Shown in pieces: positions 28,154 through 38,096 of a stretch of DNA of 64,000 nt. Numbering within the stretch: the stretch's first letter is position 1; every line of letters begins with the position of its first letter. Below the pieces are notes generated by a model. The model made no database searches and was not told where the DNA came from. It saw nothing but the letters and a program-made list of their open reading frames with translations. This stretch comes from Leptotrichia sp. oral taxon 212 (GTDB lineage: Bacteria; Fusobacteriota; Fusobacteriia; Fusobacteriales; Leptotrichiaceae), in contig NZ_CP012410.1 of assembly GCF_001274535.1 (NCBI RefSeq), forward strand, positions 841,126-905,125. The letters are read 5' to 3'. Both the position numbers and the translations under genes were made by a program.

Positions 28154-28175
28154 TGTAAGTCCTTTCGGGAATATC

Positions 28176-29345
28176 TTATTTACAGTTCTTCTTATATATT
28201 CTTTTATGGTTTTCTATTCTTTCCAGTGAGAATAGACTTTCATCAGGATTAAAACTGCAATTGCCTTCTTCATCAACTGTAATTTCCTCAAAAAACATTT
28301 TTTCATACTCAGAAACAGATAGTTTTTTTCTGTTTTGGAAAGTTTCCAGACGGTGACTGTTGACGTTTTCCTTAAAGTTTTTAGCCAGAGTGCCTGTAAA
28401 TATTTCACATACTGCTCCACTTCCATAACTGAAGAAGGCAATATTATCATCAGGCTTTAAAGTTTCACTGTTTTCAAGAAGGGAAATCAGTCCAAGATAG
28501 AGCGAACCTGTGTAAATATTTCCAATTCTACGGCTGTATGTAATGGAAGTATGAAAATTTTCAAGAAGGGTATCCTTAACTTCTCTGTTGATATTTTTAT
28601 CAAATAGGCTGTTCAACCCTTTCAGTCCTAGTTTAGGGAACGGAAGGTGAAAACAGAAGGCTGTAAAATCTTCAAGTTTTTTGCCAGTCCTTCTACAATA
28701 TTCAGCCCATGTTGTCTCAAGACATTCAAGATACTGTTTTGTGGAAAAATGTCCGTCAACATAAGGGTAGGCAGAATAATTCGGACGCCAGAAGTCCATA
28801 ATGTCACGTGTCTGACATATATTGTCGTTATTCAGAATTAGGATTTCAGGATCCTTTTTTATGAGCATTGCACAGCTTCCTGATCCCTGAGTAGATTCTC
28901 CTGAAGTTTCAATGCCATATTTAGCAATGTCTGCAGCGATTAAGAGAACATATGAATCAGGATTTTTTTCAATATGATTTTTAGCAAAATCAAGTCCGGC
29001 AGTAGCTCCATAACAGGCTTCCTTAATTTCTACACATCTTGCAAAAGGCTGTATCCCAAGAAGATTATGAATAAAGACAGATGCAGATTTACTCTGGTCG
29101 ACACCTGTTTCAGTACCTATAATAACCATGTCTATTTTTTTTCTATCTTCTTCAGTTAAAAATTCATGAGCGGCGGCAGCACCTAAAGTTACTATATCCT
29201 GAGTAACAGGAGAAACGCTCATTTCAAGCTGCAGAAGCCCTTTTAGAAATTTATTTGCATTTTCATTTCTGGCAACAGCTAAATCCCTGATATCCAGAAA
29301 ATATTCCGGAATTGCCAGCCCAAATTTATCTATACCTATGTTCAT
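28176..29345 (-). CDS. mvaS: HMG-CoA synthase
   Basis: The catalytic triad falls at Glu79 (GTETG), Cys111 (EACYGAT) and His233 (CFHLPFPK), the same numbers as in the Staphylococcus aureus enzyme. It condenses acetyl-CoA with acetoacetyl-CoA to HMG-CoA, the committed precursor of mevalonate. The length of 389 residues is normal. GAGGAAGGCGG precedes the start on the minus strand. It is transcribed with mvaA; the kinases and decarboxylase of the pathway are not in this window. Confidence 0.97.
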   Translation of the reverse strand: MNIGIDKFGLAIPEYFLDIRDLAVARNENANKFLKGLLQLEMSVSPVTQDIVTLGAAAAHEFLTEEDRKKIDMVIIGTETGVDQSKSASVFIHNLLGIQPFARCVEIKEACYGATAGLDFAKNHIEKNPDSYVLLIAADIAKYGIETSGESTQGSGSCAMLIKKDPEILILNNDNICQTRDIMDFWRPNYSAYPYVDGHFSTKQYLECLETTWAEYCRRTGKKLEDFTAFCFHLPFPKLGLKGLNSLFDKNINREVKDTLLENFHTSITYSRRIGNIYTGSLYLGLISLLENSETLKPDDNIAFFSYGSGAVCEIFTGTLAKNFKENVNSHRLETFQNRKKLSVSEYEKMFFEEITVDEEGNCSFNPDESLFSLERIENHKRIYKKNCK

Positions 29346-29686
29346 TTATATTTTCCGCCTTCCTCAATTAAAAAAGTCTACTAAAATTGTACACTGTTTA
29401 TAATTATAGATAAGTGATTTATTTTACATTATTTTACTACAAAAGTGGGAAAATATCAAATAAAATAAATAGATTGTGTGTACATTTTAAAAAATTGTCA
29501 TAGTAAAATAAAAAAATATTTTTACTCATTCATTTTTAATAATTATGTGGTATACTTGTTAAAAGAAATAAAACCATATAATATATTATAATAATTCATA
29601 CAAGAGCAAAATTACATATAAATCAAATCTAAAAATTTATAATAGCAATTGAAATAAAAATGTAATAATAAAAAGAGGTGTTTAAG
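29346..29686. other. Divergent intergenic region between mvaS and the secreted-protein cluster
   Basis: No gene is seen in about 340 AT-rich bases. On the + strand, TGG-TATACT (29548-29556) makes an extended -10 promoter for the lprI-like gene. On the minus strand TATAAT (29408-29403) may serve mvaS, but I find no good -35 box. A TTGTCA and an imperfect AGTAAAAT/ATTTTTACT inverted repeat (about 29503-29527) have no assigned role. Confidence 0.5.
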
Positions 29687-30139
29687 ATGGAAAAATTGAA
29701 AGCATTTATGAAAGAAGTTTTTTGTAAGGCTATATTATTCCTAATAATTTCGGTATCTGCTTTTTCAGGTCAGTATAAAGATGCACTGGTAAACCGTATG
29801 AGAGATTTCCGTAGCAGTGTATTTGCAAATGTAAGTAAAGGCAATGATTTTGAGCAGAAGGAAGCTTTAAGAAAAATGGAAAAAGAATGGGACAAGGAAC
29901 TGAACATTGTATATCAGAAAATAATGAAAATTGCTAATCCTGTAACAAAGAACAAACTTAGGAATGCACAACGTGCATGGATTAAATTTAGGAATTCTGA
30001 AATAGAAAACAGCTATTATGTAAATAATCCTGATGGTGGAAGCATGGGAGTACTATTTTCACTTTATACTGCTGCAAAGCTTACTGAAGAAAGAACTGTT
30101 TATCTGGCAGAGATATATGATGCTTTAATAAGTAATTAA
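29687..30139 (+). CDS. LprI/DUF1311-like secreted protein
   Basis: After a signal peptide the protein has the DUF1311 pattern: WDKELNIVYQKIMKIA, then LRNAQRAWIKFRNSE and the end GGSMGVLFSLYTAAKLTEERTVYL. Members include LprI, which inhibits lysozyme. The Cys pairs usual in the family are absent from the mature part. ATG 29687 is preferred over GTG 29678 because the AGAGGTG just before it serves as binding site. It opens a run of secreted proteins. Confidence 0.8.
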   Translation: MEKLKAFMKEVFCKAILFLIISVSAFSGQYKDALVNRMRDFRSSVFANVSKGNDFEQKEALRKMEKEWDKELNIVYQKIMKIANPVTKNKLRNAQRAWIKFRNSEIENSYYVNNPDGGSMGVLFSLYTAAKLTEERTVYLAEIYDALISN

Positions 30140-30172
30140 AATTATAATAACTTTAAGAAGGAGTTGAAAATT

Positions 30173-30622
30173 ATGACTAAAAAAAATATATCTATAAAAT
30201 TTTTTATGCTTATATTATCAATATTAATGTTCATATCATGTTACGGAAAGACAAAGGTACTTACTATCTATACAAATCCATTAACAAAAAGCTATACTTC
30301 ATTAGGAAAAGGGAAATTGCTGCTAGCAAGGAGAAATAATTTTGATAGGGAAATAAAATTTGTTGCGAAAGTTGACGGAGTTACTGTAGAACATAATTAT
30401 GTTGAATGGAATGATTCATATTTTTACCCTATTGAAACAGGATTTATAATTAAGCCTCAAAAAAATGTAGTTTATAGTTTTATGGGAATCGTTCCTGAAG
30501 GAATTCCGGAAGCGAGATTAATAATTAGTTATAAGGAAGAACAGAAAGTGGTAAGGATAGACTGGGGACTGGAAACAGGAGAAAATGGTGAAAATTTAGA
30601 CTATTATGATGTATATTTTTAA
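30173..30622 (+). CDS. Unrecognised small secreted protein, possible lipoprotein
   Basis: A hydrophobic N-terminal segment ends in FISC, a weak lipobox, and is followed by about 125 mostly beta-type residues. The motif EHNYVEWNDSYFYPIETGF is the most distinctive part. I do not recognise a family. The start ATG 30173 follows AAGAAGGAG; a TTG at 30164 overlaps that site. It lies between the LprI-like and SH3 genes and is probably cotranscribed. Confidence 0.65.
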   Translation: MTKKNISIKFFMLILSILMFISCYGKTKVLTIYTNPLTKSYTSLGKGKLLLARRNNFDREIKFVAKVDGVTVEHNYVEWNDSYFYPIETGFIIKPQKNVVYSFMGIVPEGIPEARLIISYKEEQKVVRIDWGLETGENGENLDYYDVYF

Positions 30623-30701
30623 AAGTTATTTTATAATTGATACTAAATTTTAAAATTAATTAGTTTTATTACTACAGTTTTAAAGAAAAGGGAGATAAAC
30701 T

Positions 30702-31499
30702 ATGAAAAAAAATATTTTTTCTATTCTTACTTTAGTCATTTTATTTACAGTCTCTTTCATTTCCAGTGCCGCTTCCAGTGTAAAACTAATTTCAAGCGGA
30801 GATGAGAATAATGTTTTTGAAACAGAAGGTACACTTCGCTTTGAATGGACTGATGAAGATGACTGTGATGCAATTGATGGTAACTCAGTAAAACTGTTTT
30901 TTATACCGAATAATCTCGAGGATTTTGGTAGAAAAATAGTTTATGTATGGCCAAATGATTTGTCAGATGAAGGGTATGCTAAAGCTCTTGCCAGTAATCC
31001 TTCACTTCAATACAGAAATCACGAAGAAGATACATTGAAGATGGTTCAAAAAATATTTAAGAACACCAAAATAAAGAAAAATAAGGCAGGACATAGGGAA
31101 ATGACTGTGAAAATAAGACTGAAATCTCTAAAACCTAAATTAGGATGTAATGCAACCTTATTGTACAGTGAGTTGGTAAATGTTAAAGAAATAAAAGCAC
31201 CAAAAATAAAATTATCTGATGAAAAATTTGATGAAAAAGTATACGGAAACTTTACTGTTGAATATGCTGTAAAGTCATCAGAACAGTCTGTAAATATTAT
31301 GGAAAAACCTAGTGAAAAATCTAGAATTGTAAAAAAAATCGGGAAAAATGATATTGTAGGAGAAATACAGGATTTTGGAGAATGGGTTTTTGTATATTAC
31401 CGTAATACATATCCTGATTTCACATATGGATATGTACGTAAAAGTAAACTGAAGAAAAATATAAGACATCCTTTTAAAAATATTGATTTATTTAATTAG
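30702..31499 (+). CDS. Secreted SH3-domain protein
   Basis: A signal peptide precedes a unique N-terminal domain of about 160 residues and a C-terminal bacterial SH3 domain (about residues 190-250), marked by VNIMEKPSEKSRIVKKIGKND and the end DFGEWVFVYY ... YGYVRKSKL. Such domains bind peptidoglycan or cell-surface ligands. It is the most diverged of three SH3 genes in a row. Confidence 0.8.
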   Translation: MKKNIFSILTLVILFTVSFISSAASSVKLISSGDENNVFETEGTLRFEWTDEDDCDAIDGNSVKLFFIPNNLEDFGRKIVYVWPNDLSDEGYAKALASNPSLQYRNHEEDTLKMVQKIFKNTKIKKNKAGHREMTVKIRLKSLKPKLGCNATLLYSELVNVKEIKAPKIKLSDEKFDEKVYGNFTVEYAVKSSEQSVNIMEKPSEKSRIVKKIGKNDIVGEIQDFGEWVFVYYRNTYPDFTYGYVRKSKLKKNIRHPFKNIDLFN

Positions 31500-31529
31500 A
31501 ATGCTATACAAATAAAGAGGTGATTTAAT

Positions 31530-32300
31530 ATGAAAAAAATATTAGTGCTGATAATGTTTATCATTACATGTATTTCATTTGGAAAAAATGATGACGGGGA
31601 TAATATTACTATGGAAGCTAAAGGAATGTTACGTTTTATATGGAACGATCATGGAAAATATAGTAAATCTTCAAAATTTCCTATAACAGGATTCGAGAAT
31701 AATGGAACAGCAGGTTTTGCAATATATCTGGAATTTACTCCTGAAGACAAAGGGAAATTTATGAATCGTATTCTGACTGTATGGCCTGGAGATACATCTG
31801 GAAAAGTTAATGGAAAAGAAATGCATAACAGAATACTTAATATAGGAAAGGCAATATCTCCTGATATTGAAAATAAAATGAAAAAAAATGAATGGGGATA
31901 TGTTACTCAGCCTATAAAATTAACCTTAAAACCTGTTAAAAATTATGAAAGCTGCTGTGCAGTACATTATTATTATGCAGAAATAATAAAATATGAAAAA
32001 ATTCCATCAACAACAGTAAAAATAACCCAAAATATGAATATGATGGACAATTATGACAGAATATCATTTTTTGGGGAGGATGATATAACATATATAATAT
32101 ATTCAAAAGAAGGTTATACAAATATAAGAAAAGGTCCTTCCAAACAATATGATGTAATAAAAAAAATTCCAAATGATGATTATGTAGAAATGATACAGGA
32201 TTTTGGAGAATGGAAATATATCATATATTTTGAAGAAGAATCAAATGAAGCTGGATATGGTTTTGTACATAAAAGTCAATTAAAAAAGTACAAATACTAA
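31530..32300 (+). CDS. Secreted SH3-domain protein, paralogue A
   Basis: A signal peptide (about 18 residues) is followed by a conserved domain containing AKGMLRFIWN and GFAIYLEFTPEDKGKF. A C-terminal SH3 domain contains YTNIRKGPSKQYDVIKKIPND and DFGEWKYI ... GFVHKSQLKK. It is close to the next gene (roughly 70% identical by eye over the first 170 residues), so the pair comes from a tandem duplication. Probably exported; function unknown. Confidence 0.8.
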   Translation: MKKILVLIMFIITCISFGKNDDGDNITMEAKGMLRFIWNDHGKYSKSSKFPITGFENNGTAGFAIYLEFTPEDKGKFMNRILTVWPGDTSGKVNGKEMHNRILNIGKAISPDIENKMKKNEWGYVTQPIKLTLKPVKNYESCCAVHYYYAEIIKYEKIPSTTVKITQNMNMMDNYDRISFFGEDDITYIIYSKEGYTNIRKGPSKQYDVIKKIPNDDYVEMIQDFGEWKYIIYFEEESNEAGYGFVHKSQLKKYKY

Positions 32301-32394
32301 ATAAGAAACTATAATGGAATATCTGAAAAATCCAGAATTAAGAAATTATTTTAATAAATTTCTTAAATAAAATTATAATTAAAGGTGATTTAAT

Positions 32395-33153
32395 ATGAAA
32401 AAAGTATTAGTGCTGATAATGTTTATAATTACATGTGTTTCATTTGGAAAAAATAGTAATGGAGATAATATTACTACAGAAGCTAAAGGAATGCTGCGTT
32501 TTGCATGGAGCAGGAATGGAAAATATGATAAAGATACTGTTCTTCCTATAACAGGAGAAGATGGAACAGGAGGTTTTGCAATATATCTGGAATTTACTCC
32601 TGAAGATAAAGAAAAATTTATGAATAATGTCCTGATTGTATGGCCTGGAAATACAGATGGAAGGATAAGTGGAAGGGAAATGTATAACAGAATACTTAGT
32701 ATAGGAAAGGCAATATCTCCTGATATTGAAAGCAAAATGAAAAAAAATGAATGGGGATATGTTACTCAGCCTGTAAAACTGACTTTAAAACCTGTTAAGA
32801 TATATGCTGGCTGTTGTGCAGTAGATTATTTTTATGCAGAAATAGTGAAACATGAAAAAATCTCATCAACAACAGTCAAAATACCAAAAAATATGGATTT
32901 TGGAGAAAGTTTAAACAGAGTAATAGGGTCAGAAGATAATAGAACATATAATATATATTCAAAAGAAAGTTATACAAACATAAGAAAAGGTCCTTCTAAA
33001 CAATACGGAATAATAAAGAAAATAAAAAATGGATATTACGCAATAATAACACAAGATTTTGGAGAATGGAAATATATCATGTATTATTCAGATACAGATG
33101 AGGAATCTGGACATGGTTTTGTACATAAAAGTCAATTGAGATTAATGGAATAA
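32395..33153 (+). CDS. Secreted SH3-domain protein, paralogue B
   Basis: This near copy of the previous gene has the same layout: signal peptide, GMLRFAWS domain with a CCAVDYFYAEI stretch, and a C-terminal SH3 domain with YTNIRKGPSKQYGIIKK. The two Cys (CC) of the middle domain are kept in both copies. The 94-base gap from copy A holds an AT-rich inverted repeat (32338-32366) without a T run. Confidence 0.8.
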   Translation: MKKVLVLIMFIITCVSFGKNSNGDNITTEAKGMLRFAWSRNGKYDKDTVLPITGEDGTGGFAIYLEFTPEDKEKFMNNVLIVWPGNTDGRISGREMYNRILSIGKAISPDIESKMKKNEWGYVTQPVKLTLKPVKIYAGCCAVDYFYAEIVKHEKISSTTVKIPKNMDFGESLNRVIGSEDNRTYNIYSKESYTNIRKGPSKQYGIIKKIKNGYYAIITQDFGEWKYIMYYSDTDEESGHGFVHKSQLRLME

Positions 33154-33189
33154 AGTCAAAAAAATTATAAGAAAAAATTGAAAAATTTA

Positions 33190-33198
33190 TGATATAAT
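33190..33198 (+). promoter_or_regulatory. Extended -10 promoter of the M13 peptidase genes
   Basis: TGA-TATAAT forms an extended -10 element about 35 bases before the first M13 gene. No -35 box at the right distance is evident. Confidence 0.5.
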
Positions 33199-33232
33199 AT
33201 AAACAAAAAATTGAAAGGATAAATTTGAAATA

Positions 33233-35362
33233 ATGAAAAAGTTAGTATTAGTTTCACTGCTATTGGCCAGTCTTGGATTTGCAGAAGAAACAGCAAATAA
33301 TAAAAAAGCAGGGGAATTACCTGAAAAACAGAAAGAAACAAAGAAAGAAGAGTCTAAAGTACAGAGAATAAATTTTCTAGACTATATGGAGAGAGTAAAG
33401 GTTAAGGGGGACAAAGAACTTGTAGCCGATTTAAGCAAAAATGTAAGACCTCAGGATGATTTTTATAAATTTGTAAACGAAAACTGGGAAAAGAAAACTG
33501 AACTTCCTGCAACAAAACCTGCATGGGGAGCTTTTTCAGAACTTGCAGAAAAAAATCAGGATTTTACAAGAAATCTGATTAAGGAACTTAAAAAGAAGAA
33601 AGCTTCACAGCTAAACTCAGATGAAAAAAAGATACTTACGCTTTATAACTCATATTATGATGTTAAGAGAAGGGATAAGACAGGATATGCTCCATTGAAA
33701 AAGGAACTGGATAAAATAAATAACATAAAAAATGTAAATGATTTCCAGAACTATAATATTGAAATAACAAAAGATGGGAAAATGGAACTGTATGGATGGG
33801 GTGTAGGAACGGATCTAAACTCATCCCAGCAGAATGCCGTATATCTATCTTCTGCAGGATTGGGACTTTCTAGGGAATATTATCAGAAGGAAACGGAAGA
33901 AAATAAGAAAATTCTTGAAGAATATACAAAATATATTTCTGATCTGTTAGGATATATTGGAGAAAGCAATACACAGGAAAAAGCTGGAAAAATAGTGGAA
34001 TTTGAAAAAAATATAGCTAAAACACTGCTTAAGAATGAAGAAAGAAATGATGTAAAAAATTATAATAACCCGAGAAAAGTATCAGATTTAGCTAAAATTG
34101 TAAAAAATATAGATTTAGCAAGATACCTGAGAGAAGCAGGAGTAAATACTGAAAATGTCATAATCAGTGAATTGAAATATTATGAGAATATGGACAGACT
34201 GATAACAGATGCCAATATTGAAACAATAAAGGACTATATGAAATTTCATATTGTAAATTCATCAACAACACTGTTAACTGATCAGCTTGGACAGAGATCA
34301 TTTGAATTTTATGGAAAATACTTGAATGGCCAAAAGGAAAGGGAAATACTGGAAAAAAGAGCATTATATTTTGTTGACGGGAATTTAGGAGAATTAATTG
34401 GGAAGGAATATGTAAAAAAACATTTTTCCGAAGAGTCAAAAAAAGAAGCAAAAGAAATGGTTAACTATATAATGAAAGCTTTCCGTATTAGAATACAGAA
34501 ACTATCCTGGATGAGTCAAGAAACGAAAGTAAAGGCACTCGAAAAACTTGATAAAATATCAGTGAAGATAGGTTATCCTGATAAGTGGGAAGATTACAGC
34601 ACGCTTATTATAAATGAAAATGATTCCCTGTATGCTCAGATGGAAAGTGTAAGTAAATGGGTATATCAGAGAGATCTGAAAAAAGTTGGAAAACCTGTAG
34701 ACAAGACAGAATGGTTTATGAATGCGCATGAAATAAATGCATATTATTCTCCGACTCAGAATGAAATAGTCTTTCCTGCGGGAATACTGCAGTTTCCTTT
34801 CTATGATTTGAAAAATTCGGGACCTGGAGTAAATTTTGGAGGAATAGGTGTTGTCATTGGACATGAAATTACACATGGATTTGATGTAGCAGGAGCAAGT
34901 TTTGACGGAGATGGAAATGTTAAGAACTGGTGGAGTGCCAGAGACAAGGAAAAATTTGATATAGTGACAAAAAAACTGTCACAGGAATTTTCTAAGTATT
35001 CGGTTGCCCCTAACATATTTGTCAATGGAGAATTTACATTAACTGAAAATATAGCTGATCTGGGTGGTGTAAATATAGCATTTGATGCATTAAAAATGTA
35101 TCTGAATGATCATCCTGAAAGAAATGTCATAATAGACGGATATAAACAGAATCAGCTGTTCTTTATGAGTTTTGCAAGAATATGGCATCAGAAGACAACG
35201 GACGAGTATTTGAAAAATCTTGTCAAGACAGATTCACATTCGCCAAGTTATTTCAGGGTAAATGGAACACTGATAAATGTAGATGGATTCCATAATACGT
35301 TTAATACTAAACAGGGAGATAAACTTTACAAGGATTCAAAAGATAGAATAAGAATATGGTAG
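33233..35362 (+). CDS. pepO: M13-family metalloendopeptidase (PepO/neprilysin type), copy 1
   Basis: A signal peptide and a Lys/Glu-rich linker (to about residue 65) precede an M13 peptidase. Zinc ligands are His544 and His548 in HEITH, with the third Glu in TENIADLGG about 60 residues later; the substrate motif NAHEINAYYSP is upstream. Family members cut oligopeptides. The protein ends in the conserved DRIRIW. The signal peptide implies a periplasmic or surface enzyme. A second copy follows. Confidence 0.95.
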   Translation: MKKLVLVSLLLASLGFAEETANNKKAGELPEKQKETKKEESKVQRINFLDYMERVKVKGDKELVADLSKNVRPQDDFYKFVNENWEKKTELPATKPAWGAFSELAEKNQDFTRNLIKELKKKKASQLNSDEKKILTLYNSYYDVKRRDKTGYAPLKKELDKINNIKNVNDFQNYNIEITKDGKMELYGWGVGTDLNSSQQNAVYLSSAGLGLSREYYQKETEENKKILEEYTKYISDLLGYIGESNTQEKAGKIVEFEKNIAKTLLKNEERNDVKNYNNPRKVSDLAKIVKNIDLARYLREAGVNTENVIISELKYYENMDRLITDANIETIKDYMKFHIVNSSTTLLTDQLGQRSFEFYGKYLNGQKEREILEKRALYFVDGNLGELIGKEYVKKHFSEESKKEAKEMVNYIMKAFRIRIQKLSWMSQETKVKALEKLDKISVKIGYPDKWEDYSTLIINENDSLYAQMESVSKWVYQRDLKKVGKPVDKTEWFMNAHEINAYYSPTQNEIVFPAGILQFPFYDLKNSGPGVNFGGIGVVIGHEITHGFDVAGASFDGDGNVKNWWSARDKEKFDIVTKKLSQEFSKYSVAPNIFVNGEFTLTENIADLGGVNIAFDALKMYLNDHPERNVIIDGYKQNQLFFMSFARIWHQKTTDEYLKNLVKTDSHSPSYFRVNGTLINVDGFHNTFNTKQGDKLYKDSKDRIRIW

Positions 35363-35440
35363 TATTTTAAAATATTTCTTATAGACAAAAAAGGTTAATA
35401 TTAAAAAAATATATAAATTAAAAGAAAGGACAGTGAAAGA

Positions 35441-37480
35441 ATGAAAAAACTGATATTTTTAGTACTTACTGCAGGAATGATGCTGTATGGAAAAGAAACT
35501 GCAAAAACTAATTCCAGTCAGGAAAAATATGATGACAAGTCTCTTATTCAGGATTTGAGTAAGACTGACAGACCACAGGATGATTTTTTCAAATATGTAA
35601 ATGGAAACTGGGATAAAACAACAAAAATACCATCGACAAAAGGAGGATGGGGAGTAACTGATGAATTGATTGAAAAAAATCAGAATTTTCTGAAGGAACT
35701 TATAGGAGAAATAAAAAATAAGAAATTGCCTGAAAATTCAGAAGAATATAAGCTTATTACTTTATATAATTCATATTTGAATACTGCCAGAAGGGATAAA
35801 GAAGGTATTAATCCGATAAAAGAGGATCTGGCTGCAATTAATGCCATAAAGAACCTTGATGACATCCAGAAGTATACTGTAAAAAAGACAAAGGATGGCT
35901 CTAAACTGCTTTATGACTGGTCAGTGGCTGCTGATTTAAATGATGCGAGAAATTACGGGATATTCTTAGTTAATCCAAAATTAGGTTTGTCGAGATCATA
36001 TTATCAGAATGATGAAGATGAAGATAAGGAAATTTTAGATGAATACACAAAATATGTAAATGATATGCTTGGTTACCTTGATGAAAAAAATACAGAAGAA
36101 AAAGCAAAGAAAATAGTTGCATTTGAAAAGGAAATTGCAAAACTGCTTCTTACAGATGAAGAACAGGATGATATAACTAAATACAATAATCCTATGAAGA
36201 TAAGTGAAATAGCTAAAAAAATAAAAAATATTGACATTCAGAAATTTTTAAAAGATGCGGGAGTTAATACAGACAATGTAAATGTTGAAGAACTAAAATA
36301 CTACGAAAATCTTGATAAAATTATAAATATGTCAAATGTTGAAGTTATCAAGGATTATATGAAATTCCATTTAATATCAGGTTCTGCAGGAATTCTTGAC
36401 GAAAAAACTTCCAACAGAAGTTTTGAATTTTATGGAAAAGTTTTAAGTGGAAGAAAAGAAAGAGATGCCATTGAAAAAAGGGCATTGGACTTTGTAAGTG
36501 AAGAACTTGGAGAAATAGTTGGAAAAGTTTATGTAGAGAAGAATTTCTCAGCAGAAGCTAAAAAAAATACTGAAGAAATGATAAAATACATAAAAATAGC
36601 TTTCCAGAACAGAATTAAAAATCTTACTTGGATGAGTGAAGAGACTAAAAAGGCTGCACTTGAAAAATTGAGTAAAATTAACTCAAAAATAGGTTATCCA
36701 AATGTATGGCGTGATTTTGCAAGTTTAAAACTTAATCCAGAAGATACACTGTATGGACAAATTTCAACTATAAAGAAATGGTATTACAGCTATGACCTGA
36801 AAAAAGTTGGAAAGCCTGTTGACAAAAATGAATGGGGTATGGATGCACATGAAGTAAATGCATACTATTCTCCTACTGAAAATGAAATAGTATTTCCTGC
36901 AGGAATATTACAGAGACCATTTTACTCTTTTGAATCCCAGCCTGGAGTTAATTTTGGAGGAATTGGGGCTGTAATAGGGCATGAAGCAACACATGGATTT
37001 GATGTAAGCGGAGCTTCATATGACGGAGATGGAAATGCAAAAGAATGGTGGAAGAAGGAAGATAAGGATAGATTTGATGCTGCAACGAAAAAGCTTGCTG
37101 ATCAGTTTTCAAAATATACTGTTGCAAATGGTGTTCATTTGAACGGTGTACTTACATTGACTGAAAATATAGCTGATTTAGGTGGAACAAATATAGCTTA
37201 TGATGCACTGCAGCTTTATTTGAAGGATCATCCTGAAAAAAATGTAAAATTTGAAGGGTATACACAGGAAGAACTGTTCTTTATGAGCTATGCAAGATCG
37301 TGGCGTGAAAAGATAACAGATGAAAGCCTTAAGAACTTAGTAAAATCAGATCCACATTCACCACCTTATTACCGTGTAAATGGTGTACTGGAAAATATGG
37401 ATACTTTCCACGAACTGTTTAAGACTAAAAAAGGTGATAAGTTATATAAAGAACCAAAAGATAGAATAAAAATATGGTAA
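35441..37480 (+). CDS. M13-family metalloendopeptidase, copy 2
   Basis: This paralogue of the preceding gene (679 residues) lacks the long charged linker. It has a signal peptide, DAHEVNAYYSPTENE, zinc motif HEATH (His514-His518), TENIADLGGTNIAYDAL and the end DRIKIW. Both copies have all catalytic residues, so both should be active, perhaps on different peptides. A strong terminator follows. Confidence 0.95.
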   Translation: MKKLIFLVLTAGMMLYGKETAKTNSSQEKYDDKSLIQDLSKTDRPQDDFFKYVNGNWDKTTKIPSTKGGWGVTDELIEKNQNFLKELIGEIKNKKLPENSEEYKLITLYNSYLNTARRDKEGINPIKEDLAAINAIKNLDDIQKYTVKKTKDGSKLLYDWSVAADLNDARNYGIFLVNPKLGLSRSYYQNDEDEDKEILDEYTKYVNDMLGYLDEKNTEEKAKKIVAFEKEIAKLLLTDEEQDDITKYNNPMKISEIAKKIKNIDIQKFLKDAGVNTDNVNVEELKYYENLDKIINMSNVEVIKDYMKFHLISGSAGILDEKTSNRSFEFYGKVLSGRKERDAIEKRALDFVSEELGEIVGKVYVEKNFSAEAKKNTEEMIKYIKIAFQNRIKNLTWMSEETKKAALEKLSKINSKIGYPNVWRDFASLKLNPEDTLYGQISTIKKWYYSYDLKKVGKPVDKNEWGMDAHEVNAYYSPTENEIVFPAGILQRPFYSFESQPGVNFGGIGAVIGHEATHGFDVSGASYDGDGNAKEWWKKEDKDRFDAATKKLADQFSKYTVANGVHLNGVLTLTENIADLGGTNIAYDALQLYLKDHPEKNVKFEGYTQEELFFMSYARSWREKITDESLKNLVKSDPHSPPYYRVNGVLENMDTFHELFKTKKGDKLYKEPKDRIKIW

Positions 37481-37488
37481 AAATTTGA

Positions 37489-37564
37489 GACTGTTCCCAA
37501 ATAGAAAATAGAAATATAAGTTTTTATACTTTTTCGACTTTTCTTTTTGGGATGGTCTTTTTTT
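37489..37564 (+). terminator. Terminator of the M13 peptidase genes
   Basis: GAC and TCCCAAA (37489-37501) pair with TTTGGGA and GTC (37546-37557) around a small internal loop, followed by T7. Confidence 0.75.
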
Positions 37565-37682
37565 ATGTTATAAATTGTAACAATTTAAAATAATATATAA
37601 TAGTTTTCAGAATCAAATGTAATTAAAACTGAAAGAAAGTATCATAGAGCATTTAAAAGGCTTTATTTTAAATCTCAGATTA

Positions 37683-37691
37683 TGGTATAAT
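37683..37691 (+). promoter_or_regulatory. Extended -10 promoter before the decayed region
   Basis: TGG-TATAAT at 37683-37691 resembles the other promoters in the window. The gene it once served now appears broken. Confidence 0.45.
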
Positions 37692-37737
37692 TAAGGTATA
37701 TTGAAATTATTTAAATAAATATTATGGAGAAAAATAA

Positions 37738-38094
37738 ATTAAAGCATATTGGGCAAATATTTCAGGAAATACTCTTTTAGAAAATATGCTTAATCATGCT
37801 GGAGAAATTGTTTATGAAGATTTAAAATGTTTTACTGACGGGGAAAGTATTGAAAAATATATTTCAGATGGAACAACAATAAAAAGTCTTTTAAGCAATG
37901 ATAATGAAATGTGGCAATTACTTTTATACAGCGGATATTTGACAAAAGATAAAAAGCAGAAGGAAATAGATGTAACTACAGAATATACAGACGTCTATAA
38001 CTTAAGAATTCCAAACAAGGAAATACAGAAATATTTTGGTAATATGTTTTTAGAAAGATTTTTTGGAACAGAAGTGAAGGTTGTTTTTAAATAG
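37738..38094 (+). pseudogene. C-terminal fragment of an AAA-ATPase-like/PD-(D/E)XK-family protein
   Basis: The frame reads YWANISGNTLLENML, FTDGESIEKYISDGTTIKSL and NEMWQLLLYSGYLT, then YNLRIPNKEIQKYF. This run is characteristic of the AAA-ATPase-like proteins that carry a PD-(D/E)XK nuclease-like end, which are common and mobile in anaerobes. The N-terminal ATPase and the final nuclease part are missing, and a stop lies just upstream of 37738. ATG 37786 is inside the conserved segment. Confidence 0.65.
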
Positions 38095-38096
38095 AG

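Noticed and set aside
33178-33198. TTGAAA followed by TATAAT before the first M13 gene as a two-box promoter
   Set aside because: The spacer is only 9 bases; I kept the extended -10 element alone.
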